Positions 14,243 through 26,700 of a stretch of DNA of 64,000 bases are shown one piece after another. The stretch comes from Glandiceps talaboti. Taxonomy: Eukaryota > Hemichordata > Enteropneusta > Spengelidae. The stretch covers positions 20,915,676-20,979,675 of the forward strand of contig NC_135550.1 in assembly GCF_964340395.1 (NCBI RefSeq). Direction: 5' to 3'. The position numbers and the translations under genes are program-made. The notes under the pieces were generated by a model. It saw only the letters and a program-made list of their open reading frames with translations, ran no database searches and had not been told where the DNA came from. The number at the start of each line of letters is the position of its first letter. Within the stretch, counting starts at the first letter, position 1.

Positions 14243-17200
14243 ACCACCACCACCACCACCACCACCACCACCACCACCACCACCACCACCACCACCACCA
14301 CCACCACCACCACCACCACCACCACCACCACCACCAACACCACCACCACCACCACCACCACCACCACCACCACCACCACCACCACCACCACCACCACCAC
14401 CACCACCACCACCACCACCACCACCACCTTGCCTAAAGCACTACTAAATCTCTCAGTTCAGTTGTGATAAAAAAGAGCAACACTTTGTTTTTTTTAAAGA
14501 ATAACATGTAACGATAATCTTATATCTGATTTATTCAAGGCCTCTGTGAACTACTTTGTTTTCGCAGTCGGATCTATTCCCAACAAATTCATTTTATATA
14601 TCATTTTATCTTATAGTTTCGTCATTTTATTATACACCTGACTTCTCTTATAAACTAAAATTACTTTTGTGAAACAGAAAATTGGATATTAAACCATATT
14701 TTAGAATTTATGTCAAATACCCTGAATCTTGAATCACTTTACATTGTCTGATAAGGGGATTATAGATATCAGTTTGTCTGTCTGTTTGTCTGTCTGTATG
14801 TCTGTCTGTCTGCAGACCTGCTTTTCTACTGTTTGACGGTTCAAATCTGGGGTTTTGTACCATTAATATGTATGATGGCATAACCTGGGGTGAGGTGGCA
14901 GGTGAGATATTAAAGTATAACGAGAGGTCCACAAAACATACGCATAAAGACATACAGTTTTATGATGTGCTATATACATAATTGACAAAGCAATACCTGG
15001 CATAATATTTTCTTCATACATTAGATACTACTTACACAAATGGCATTGTAACACAAATAACTATACTGACTCACAAAAACAAAGGTAGAAAAGAAACATC
15101 TGCATCAATTTTAAGACCATTCTGTCCACCCGTTTTTGAGTTTAAGTTTTTTTGATCGGAAATCACAATTTCAGACCTCATTTGGATATTGCTAATGGGT
15201 TCATTACATTCTTGCATGCCAGAGTATATTTTATGGTTGACACATTTCGGACAGTGCCACAAAAGGGGTATGTGGTTTTACAATGATGGGTCATTATCCT
15301 TCATCAAAACATACCTAGGAACATCTCAAAAAATTAAACAAATCATCCCAGTAGTTTCTGAGTTTAAGTCTGTATCTACTATCTAGACACTCTTCCTACA
15401 GAAAATAAGAAAGTCAAATTAACTTACTGTTAATCTTCGGAATATTTTGTATTCAAGGAATGTTAAGTGATCCGCCAGCTCATTGGGCTCTAGGTGATTG
15501 AAAACCAATGATACTTTACGATTGCGTCGAATTGAACTGTTGCGTACAGATATATGGCGGATCCAATCATACGAAGGTCTGCAAGAGACAAAGTCAACAA
15601 TATTTACAGTGATGCAATATCTATGGACATTATCACCACATCAAGGTGTACAGTCATGTATACCTGATGTTAAAGGCTAATATGCATATATATTGGGGTC
15701 AGATTAAGATGACAGTCATTATGCTAGATGACTTTGACCATGTAACACACTCACAGAGTTCATAGAGCATCTTAAACTGCCATTTTAGCGAGTACTACAG
15801 ATTTTTTACCTCTACCTAATGTTGGACTCCGTATGATATGAATATACAGGAAAGAAATCTGTCACTCTATTTTTTGAAATAGTTGTGTTTTGGGGACTGC
15901 ATGTATTCATGGAAATTTTGGCTTGATACATTGCAAAATTTAGCCCTTTAAAGCAGAAAAGAATTTTATCAATATCATATTCAGAAAGATTTGAAACACT
16001 TTAAATTTTTTATGAGGGTTGTTTTCAACCTGGGGAATCTACACAACTACATACAGTCATGTGTCTTCCAAGCTTTAACTTAATTCTTCATGTAAAAGTG
16101 GAACTATTTGACCAAGGGCATCATTTTAAAAAGAGTCTTTGACACACCCTTAAAGTTCTTCAGGTCTCTAAATTATGGTTTTGTTTTCAATCTTGGGAAT
16201 CCATAAAACTAGTCATCTCTCCAACTAGCTTCATCAAAAGACAGAGATCTTATTTATGTTTGACCAAACAGTTAGTCAGATTGTTAGGCTGTGGAAGTGC
16301 CAGTAAAGATCAAAGGAGATTATTTATAAATAACCACTGCACTGAACCCTGACACAGCTAAAATTAAAGATTTCAAAGTAGCATTTTTTTTTTATGTTTC
16401 TAAGAAATAACCATTCGAAAGATTCACAATATGGATACAATAGGGTTTTTTAATAGTCTGTCTATTTCTTTTATGAACTTTTACCGTCATGGTCCTGAAA
16501 AAATGTGATTCTGCTATCACGAGTTCAGTGGTTTGAGGTTATTGTCTTATAGGGAAAAGACAATAAAACAGTACAAATTCACTTCTCACTGATCTTCAAA
16601 AACAGAACAGTAAAATTTCATATTTGAGAGTCCCAAAATGAAGAAAACTGATGACAAAATCGACCGACCCCTCCACATTTTGGCAATAAAAACGCCCATG
16701 CTAAACAACGTCAACCAGGCAATTCAGATATTAAGCAATAGAGTAAACATTAGGAGTACCAAACCATGTATACAAATCCTTAGAGTTTTTTTTTTTTTAA
16801 ACTGCAAAAAGCGGTAAAAGAAACAACCCCATACCTCTGCATACCACAAACATGTTCTACTCAAAAAATATAAGAAACAGTACATCATGTGGTGATTCAC
16901 TATTGATATGTCTCAATAATGTGTATGATACCTGGAGTCAAGGAAGAAAACTAATCTTTTTAATTTGCAACTGGCCTTATTTTCTTTTTCCATTTTCTCA
17001 TGGCGAAACCAATCTGGTGTTGGATCTGACAGAAAGATTAATAAACAACACCCTCTATGGCTAAATCAGGAAAAACAATATCACTGATGGTAAAATGGGC
17101 AATGGGCAAAAAATTCTTATTCATCATGGAAATTTGTGACTTTTTAAAGGTCTCAAATTTCCATGGTCACAAATTTCCATGATGAATAATAATTTTTAAA

Positions 17201-20200
17201 TAGTTGATAAGTGTTTCACAGTGTCCTGACTACAACCTGTATTCTAAGGCATCCAGACTGTTACAGTAGTATAAATTGAAAAGATTACAAAAATGTACAT
17301 AATTATTTCCTTTTCAACCCAATTGATTATCGTCATGAGAAATAATAGCCAAAATGGGCCACCCTTACAACAATTACACTACATAGCAGTTATTCATGTC
17401 AGTATAAACTTAAAGGGGCACAGGCTGAGTTTAGACAGTTTTTAATTTGTTAGTAATACAAAATACTTTACATAAAACCATGGTTAAACTAATCAAGTAT
17501 AATAGTGTTTACAATAATTCATGTAGCCGTGACATGTCACCTTTTACCAACCATCCAACTCATGCGTTGTTCATGTAATGACAGGGATTTCCTCAGATTT
17601 GTTAATACGTACCAACAATTATGTCATCAAATCTTTCATATATTATATCTAAATACCATGATTGAGTTTATACCAGTATGAGTGTGCTTCAGTAAATAGA
17701 ATACACTATGTAATACTTCGTAGGCAACAAAAATTGCATCCAAAAAAATGTCTAAACTCAGCCTGTGCCCCTTTTATTCATGCACTGAATGTTTTCAAAC
17801 ATCTGAGGTCATTCATCAGCCGGAATGAATCTGAGATTACCTTTAGGAAATTGTGACATTGGAGGACTATCATGAATGGCAAGTGATATAACTACAAGGT
17901 AAAATAGACAGATACACACATAATTTAGTTATCACTGGCTAAGATCGGTATCTAAGTACAGACTATGGTACTTACTGGTGTGATATAGGAAAAACTACTG
18001 ATTTTTCTGATTTTCTTGACATTTTCAATACATATACTTGATATTGATTGAGATATACCTTTCATGGACATGATCTGTAAAATATGTTGTTTAAGTGTTT
18101 TGGGTTGCTTTTTTATGAGTGTAGTATTACTACTCCTTGTTTGCATTCATCAGGAATTCTGTTGAGAGTTTTAAACAAACTAAAATTTGGGTAAGTGACC
18201 GAGCTAAATATTGGCCACCATATTTTAAAAACTCATTTTTCAACTACTTTTCCTGTATGGGTTAAAGTAATTGTTTTTTCAACAATTTCAATTGAATTGA
18301 TAACAGGTAATCTTCTGTGGATTTCCTGATCTTGTTTGGACTCTCTGATCCTGATTGTACAATTTTTCACTTTTATCTCATTTTCAGAGTAAATCGATCC
18401 TCAAAAACAGGAAATCACACATCGTAACTATAAGAAGAGTACTTTTTTTCTATTATTATTTCATATACCTATTTCACTTTAAGTTGTATAAAGTCACTGA
18501 TTACACAAATTATTTAAACCACAAGTATAAATATAAAGTATGTGTAACCATATTCTTCATTTTTACTAGAAATAATCAATATTCCAAACCAAGTTTGTAT
18601 TTGAATGGATAATGATTGCTTATGGCACCATGTAGTTTGGCTTTGTCTGTCTTTAGAAAGTATGTAGGAGTAAAATCATGCCACGATAACTAAATTATTT
18701 GTAAACAAATTTGTTGGATGCTGAGAAGGTTCAAAACAAAGAAATATGGCCGACAATCATAGTTACATTCTTGAGGCTTCAAGAAAAGAACATGAGACGA
18801 GTGTATATTGAGAAGACTTCTATATTTGTTAGTGACTTTTACATACTGAGATTTCAATGAACATTTTGCCTATTGTAAGGTATCAGATAAAGAAATGTGT
18901 TCAGCTTTATTTTCCGCAAAAAAAAAACAAGTCAAGACTTGAAATTCTATTTCTGTATTTTCTTTGTAAATGTAAGTAAATACAGCTGTTTTATTTTTGT
19001 ACATCTATCAAATCAAAACTGAGCACAGCATCCATACTACTCTAGTAGTACTGCTTATTCTATTCATTGCAATTATCATGATCTGACCTGATCTGATCTG
19101 TTTCCACATAATTTGGGTAGTATAGCCCTTATGAATGTCATTTGAATGTCAAATTGCCATTTCCTCTCCTCTCCTCTCCTGACCTTCACCTGGTTTTCAG
19201 GACACTGATGTCATACATACAAATACAAAATAATAACCTATGTAAAAAAAATCACAACCATACAGTCTCATACAAAAGAAACACGCATCCTTTTTTAATT
19301 AAAATTCGTAATCCTGTCACGATGGAAAAAAAATGAATTAAAGCCTCTAGATGTCTACAAATAAATATAAAAATGCTAAAATTGGTGCACACATAATGTT
19401 TTTATCAGTTTTAGAATACTGATAATAGAATTTGGTCTAAATATGGTAACATTTACTGGGTTTTCTTTTTTGCAAGATAGGCATTAAACTCCAGCAAAAT
19501 ATGAGGAGAATGCCAACAGTTTTTAATATCCTTCATAGAAAAATCTGTAAATGAGACGATATTCAAATATTTCTATTTGTCTTAGATCATAGAAATTGTC
19601 GTTTGGTGTTACCATCTTAAATGTAAAATCAGTGTGACCTTGGAAACTGACACTCAATCACGTCTGTGGAACAGCTGACGACTGTATGATTATCCCAGGC
19701 AATACAATTTTCAACCTATAAAGTACATCGTGAACTCAGACCTCTATATTTCTATGGGCAGTATGGCAAATTCAATTTAGAAAGCTTCAACTCTGACGGA
19801 TTGGATGAATATCCCATAGGACGGAGGCTGTTGATATTTAACTCAACATATTCATTCCTACTGGGGGTTTATGGCTCTAGTTCATTTGGAGTTTTTCAAA
19901 ATGTCAATGTAGAAACAGGTTGCCATTTAGTCATTACCATTCACAATCTCCAGTAAAGTTGTTATCTTCCCTTGACAATTGACTGATGGATATAAAACGT
20001 AGCCTGTGTTATGATTTATAATTTGTTCTGTGGAATGATCATTTGGCAGACTTATACATACACAATGTACTGGTAGGTTCTTGTACTGTCACTACCATAG
20101 AATTTGGTTTATCACAGCCATCAACAACAGACTCTGCATTTAAGCTCTACTCTGACACAATTTTTTTTAGCACGACTGAACTATTAAAGGTTCCGTTGTG

Positions 20201-20698
20201 TTATAGGCATGGAGAAATGTCTGTCTGCCTCTTTGTGTGTATAAGGATGTGAATGATTTATAGCAAGACACTGTCAAAAACTACTGGATGAACTCTTTTG
20301 ATGTTGGGTGGGGATGTTACTTTGGATGTCTAATTGGGAAAATGTTCATATCAAAATGATTGCACCACAGGTGTGTGATTTGGGTCAGGAAATATGATTT
20401 TTGGTAAAATATTGCCTTCATTGTCAGGCTAGTCTAAATTGTATTGTTTTGCTGATGTAATGATAATGTAATTTTCATGACAAATAAATTAATAATAATA
20501 AATAATAAATTAATAATAATAATTAAAAAATTTAATTGAGTTAATTTACACCTTGTTGTTTATGTGACCATTATTAATCTATTGTCTCTGTTGCTTAGTA
20601 ACAGCTTTCAGTACAACTGAACTATAAAATAAGGTTCAGTCATGTTAAAGGCATGGTATATGCTGAAATCTGACTATGTCTGTCTGTCTGTCTGTCTG

Positions 20699-20763
<65 letters not shown>

Positions 20764-23700
20764 CTATCTGTCTGACTTTACATGTGGGATAAACACTTTT
20801 ATAATACAGTTATTCTACAACTCTATTGGCGCTATTTTTCTTTCACTCTAAAGTATATCATGTACACTCAGAGGTCTATCCCTGATGGACAGGAAGACAT
20901 TGCATCTCATAAAGAATTACAGCTTTGGTGAAAAATCCGACAAAATCTAAAATCATCTACCTAGTCAAAACTTGTGGTCAACAACTCTGGAAAACTTCTC
21001 AGTCTCATTTTGAATTCGGCTGACAATTGTACACCCTAACTTCTAATATATAATTTACGAGATGTTACAATCACATATTTATGAGATGTTACAGTCACAT
21101 ATTTCCACGAATAGACTTTCCATCATGACAATTTTTCCTCTCCAATTGTGAGATATTAAGCAAGTCTATGGTGATTGATGTACTATCATAATAACCCTTA
21201 CCTGCCTAATGCAATAATTTGTATGCAGAGTCACATCTCCTTCAACTTTTTATTTCATCATTTTTTTGCACAAATATTAATGTGTTTCAAAGGAAAAGAG
21301 AAAAAACACTTACACGTTGGAGATATCAACCATGTTTTTTAGTCTGGTGCACCCGTCCTCTTGGATATGCTTTTGGAGATTCCACATTACACCTGCTAAA
21401 CTTTTGTCCAAGTCAAAATGAACTGGGAAGTGACTGATCCAATATCTAAAATGATAAAATGTAATTCATTTTTAACTTTTCATTCATACATAATATTCAA
21501 CATTCTGTTGTCCATGCAATGTATTTTGAATTAATATTGAATTCAGCTAAATCCATGATGTATAGTGAATTACACAAAAGCATACCAAAAAAGTAAGTGA
21601 TAAAAAATATGCAAATCAGACTAACCAAATACTCTGTGATACTCAAATCACATCAATATATGCCAGTAAAAGAAGAAATAAGCATTCTGTCACATAAACA
21701 ATAAACATATCTACTAAGTACTTTTTAAAAAATAGCACCAATGGTATTGGAGCATCACATACTTTGCACAAGGATTCAAAGTGATTAATTTGAGTTTGAA
21801 TAAAAAGACAACTCCAAGTCTGGTTAAAACTTCTGCTGTTGAACAGCATTCAGCCTGGGCGAGCTATTTAGTTGTTGCTATGAACATGGTTGCTATGCAA
21901 AATTGTGTTTATTCTGGAATGCTCATTCACTGAACTACCTATCCTTATTGTTACTACATTTGCAATAGCTGATGTTGTTCAGCTGTTGCTATGGGCATGG
22001 TCTTTGTTGCAAGGTATTTCTGTAAGCTAAATTATCTCACTATCCATCACTATTGTTATCTTCTATCCTACTGTTGCTATCGACATGGTCATAGTTGTTA
22101 AGCATACTTGTGTCCATTTTTTGAACATTTATTCACTTGATAACCCTTGATTCTTCATCTGACTAATAATTGCTATGGACATGGGCATGGTTGTTAAAAA
22201 AGTTGTGTCTTGAATTATATCTTCAGCTGGACACCTTGCAAAAATATCTGTAGTAATCTACCTGGAAGATCTTGAGTTTAGGTTTTTTACCAAAATCATT
22301 TTTAGACAACTTGCACATCTGTTTCCCAATCATGTTGCATTGAACAAACTTATAACAGGACACTAAAACAAATATTCCCACAAAATATTAACAGCAATAA
22401 GTCTAGCGGTTTTTAATACCAAGGCATTCACATGCATGCATCCCTATACCCACCCGCCTACCCACACATCCAACCACACACACACACACAGACAGACAGA
22501 CAGACAGACACTTACCATACCTACAACCTTACTTCAATTAATATGCTCAAAACAAATGAAATATATAAATCATAAGTTATCATGTACACAATTAAAAAAT
22601 GAAAATCAAAGCAGTCTATTAAATAATCAATATGCAAATCACATCGATATGGTAAGCAATTCAATATGCGAATTACATCTACCAAGAAAATAGGTACATA
22701 TGGAAAATGTTTCACTAAGTAAACAACTATCTAACAATAGTTGAATTCGACAAATTTACATTTTTATTCCAACAATCTGTCTGAGTCCATAAATTCTTTC
22801 AATTTAAAATGACTACATCCATGTTTATAGAACACGGCCCCCAGAAGTATTTGACACCTGCGTGTTATATGACGTCAACACTATTTAAATTCACATTAAT
22901 ACACTCTTACATAAATTGAGACAGCCTTTTACATTATTACTACTGACATTTACATGTGCCTTTCTCAGGAATCCTTCATTCAAGCAGTCGTGCAAATGAG
23001 CAATTTAGAGAGAAATTGAGATTGCAACAGCTAAACGACACAAGGAGTTGTTTGTTTGTGACCCACGTAGCTGACAAACATGACTAGTTTTTTCATTTCG
23101 TCACACTGCTCTCCTTTTCACGTGCAAAGTAGGGCATGACATTCTAGATCGTTGAACTAACTGACCCGACTGTTCTTAATAAAGACGACTGATGCAAAAA
23201 CAGGAGCAGCACGTCATGCAAGATGGCTTTTTGCAACAACATTCATATTCCACGCATGAACTGTAAACAAGATGGAATCTAATTTACTGGCTTGTTTTTG
23301 TTTTTTTTCAAAAAGAATTCTTGTTTACATCTGTTACACCTACCTTACAGCTTGGCATATTTGGCATCTGTAATGATGTCGTTTGCAGTCGGCATCGTCG
23401 GTTTTATGCGTACACGATGATTTACATAAAACCACAGGACAGTTTTTATATGTGTTTTAGAATTAAGGAAAGCCTAAATATTGAGCATTTGCACTGATAT
23501 TATTCCAGCCAATTTGTATTGTGGCGATCCTTCAGTTTCACAGCACCAGAATTCATCTAGATGCTAGATGCACCCAATTATTCAACTTACAGTTACTGCA
23601 AACAAAGAGATACTGCTAAGAGTGCAATTCCACTTTTTCTGTTTCCCCCAAATAATATGAAAGCTGAGTATAAGGTAAGAAATCTGCATATCACAAAAAG

Positions 23701-26700
23701 GGCATTATTTTGTATACATCGGTTTGTTTCCAAGATAAAAGACTGCACACTACTCTGTTCTCTCACACAGCACTCTTACAAAATAAAATATCACTCTTTA
23801 GACACCAAATTAATTATTTTCTTAAAAGTCACAATACGACAAAAAAAAACATGCAAAGATTTTTTTTTGGTATTTCTGAGACAAATGAAGACGTCAAAAA
23901 CAGGCAAAGGATATAAGTCAAGGAATCTCGTTGCCAGCTCTTCTGATGTAAGGAACCATTTATGCATAAGAAAAAATACCCTGGGAAATGGCGACTTGTC
24001 GACAACATCTCCATTCTCATCTGAAAAGAGGATTGTCATAAATATATTCCATTAGAAATGAACCACTTTGACCTATGCCATGGTAGGTCGCACAGAAAAA
24101 TAACCTATTTCTGAATCTGAGACAGACAAGGATAAAATATTAAAATTCTTCAGCGCAACAGGATTTACGAAGAAATTTAGCAGTCTGATGGATCTGTTGT
24201 AGTCTGAGCACATTTCTTTGATCACGCAGACATTTTCTGTCAGAAAAAATCTTATTTCAATATGTGTGTAAAAAAAGAAACAATGTGATCGAGGCATAAA
24301 TTATAATCTTTAACAAATTAATTTGCTTTTATCTCAGGCACAATTGCATCGCTATGCTAACACATCATAAATTTTACAGACGATAGTTTTTTATGTTATT
24401 TATGGCCTCATTTGAATTTCCCTTTCGAAAAAAAGGTTAATGTTTCCAAAAATAATTAGAAAACATTAGAAATTCTCCTTTGTGCTGTAATGTTGATGAT
24501 AATGGTTTGTGTTTTACTACGTGATGACGAAGTTTGTCGCAATTAAAAGCCCCGGCAAAAACAGAAACCCCACAATGGTCGACAGATTACATGCTTGTAA
24601 CGTCATACCCTTAATCATTGATGTCATGTGTTTCTACAAATACAATGTTATATACTGCCTTCTACTTCCATGCCATTTGTGCAAGCCCGAATTTCAAATT
24701 TAAATTTTGGATTTTTTTTTCAGTTTCCATTTTTAAAATAAAATGTGTCCTTGCACATCCAGAATAATGATAACCTCTTAATTCTTTGCAGCTCAATGAC
24801 AATATAATGATACTTTTTGTTGCAAAATATGAGCTCGTCACCATGGCAACCAGCACATTTCAGGTCAAGGCCATGCAGGATTTGTACTGACACTGAATAC
24901 TCTAGCTGCCTTTTATGAGGTAAATGAATTCATCAATTTCATAAAAGAAATTTCTTTATAATGCAGATAAAAGAACAACATCTGACCGAAAATCATTAAC
25001 AGCAAACAATGCAATGAGGATTTTACTTAGGACACACAATAATACATTAGAGATTTTGCTCAGGAAATACATAATATTCTTTTCACATTCTATCACTTTA
25101 GCTTTCACGTTTTTATTCTATTTTTACATCCTCAGTGTGTTAATAAAAGTGAATACTAAAAGAAATTGGAATAACATTAACACAACAGACACATCAGTAC
25201 AAATAGATTATATCAAAACACTACATGTACTTGGTCACAGACAATACGGAAAATTGACAGACAGACACAGGCAGGCAGGCAGGCAGACATACAGACAGAC
25301 TGACAGGCAGACAGACAGACAGACACAGGCAGGCAGGCAGGCAGACATACAGACAGACTGACAAGCAGGTAGACAGACAGACAGACTGACAAGCAGGCAG
25401 ACATACAGACAGACTGACAGGCAGGTAGACAGACAGACAGACACTGGCAGGCAGGCAGGCAGACACATACAGACAGACAGGCATGTAGACAAACAGACAC
25501 AGGCAGGTAGACAGACAGATAGACAGACACAGGCAGGCAGACAGACAGACTGACAGACAGGCATGTAGACAGACCGACAGACAGACATAGGCAGACAGGC
25601 AGGCAGGCAGGCAGGCAGACAGACAGGCAGGCAGACATACATACATTCAATTTGATCATCTTAAACTGGCTGTTTCCATGTTTTATCAAATATATAAGTA
25701 TGTCCTAGCATAACTGATGGATCTTTCTTTCTAAAAATGAATTGTTTTTGATAATTATAACATGGCTTGATCAAATTACCCTTAAGTTTATTTCAATTCT
25801 TATGTTTAGGTATGCATGATTCACAAGGCAAAAATTACAAAAGTGAAAGTTTAAGAGTTCTAATTGTGTGTATGAGATAAAAATGGAAGAAATGTATTTC
25901 AGGTGTTCAAAAATAGCGAGATTTATTGGCTCTGTGGTTTTGATGTCGAAACACCTGTATAGGTTCTCACAACTAGTCAATGCTTAACTCTGGGTTTGTT
26001 AAAAATACCCCAATTCAATATTAATACACTTAAGTTGTTGACTTGTCTATTAAATTTGAATACTTGGTATCTAAAATAGCATCATTATCAATTTAGTATT
26101 AAAAGTGATATGTGGTTATTTTAGGTACAGGAATTATTAAGGCTAGAGAGAATATTCAAAATGACATATTCATTTATGGCATACACACCAACTTTTTAAT
26201 TTTGTGATAACCTTAATATACACATGTATTACTACCGACAATTTTCAGTACTGTAATTTTTTGTAAGCCTAATGCTTACTTGTGATTGTCTTGTGCATAT
26301 TGATTGAGAAAAGTGTTGTCAACTTCATTTTATGTTGAATTCTAAACAAACATCATTTTAAATAAACAGATTTCTAATGCTATTGCTAAGATTCAAGATA
26401 CAATATTTCATACTTCATTTTGTGTATGATTATAACATGTACCATCTACCGTAGCATTGGTATCGGTTCACAGAGTATAGAACATATTTTTATCTACTGT
26501 TACAAAGTTTTGATAATCACATTCAAACTGCCGATATTTCAATACACATTTCTATTTTCATTTTCTTGCATCTTTTCTTGAAATATCAAACTTGGCTGAC
26601 TTTACGTAATAAAGAGAAGTTCTTGTAGTATATTTGGAGTTGTAAAGCCAGCAAACGGACTGTTTGACAATGCCCGTCAAACTGAACAGGCAAAACATTT

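Larger units (their letters stand above)
11334..15427. other. RasGRP intron 6
   Basis: About 4.1 kb with no gene. It contains a degraded stretch of repeat family 3 near 13650-13850 (GCTATGGGTGTGGTC, TTGTTGCTAGGCAGA), another reverse-oriented family 3 end with the CA/CAC array at 14100-14470, and TCTG repeats at 14774-14812. Confidence 0.6.
15579..21313. other. RasGRP intron 5 (about 5.7 kb)
   Basis: No gene recognised. It contains a 24-bp-arm hairpin (17117-17189), MITE family 2 copy b (17410-17777), a CCTCT run (19164-19180) and repeat family 3 with TGTC/TC microsatellites (20140-20770). The remainder is AT-rich DNA without recognisable coding blocks. Confidence 0.6.

Noticed and set aside
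14128-14467. Long poly-His, poly-Thr, poly-Val open frames
   Set aside because: They are translations of CA and CAC microsatellites.
23561-24055. 164-codon plus-strand frame
   Set aside because: It overlaps RasGRP exon 3 and the U12-type intron on the opposite strand and has no family resemblance; it is a shadow.
25213-25689. Three overlapping Cys/Leu/Ser-rich minus-strand frames of 135-158 codons
   Set aside because: They are translations of the GACA/GGCA array; all frames are open because the 4-mers lack stops.
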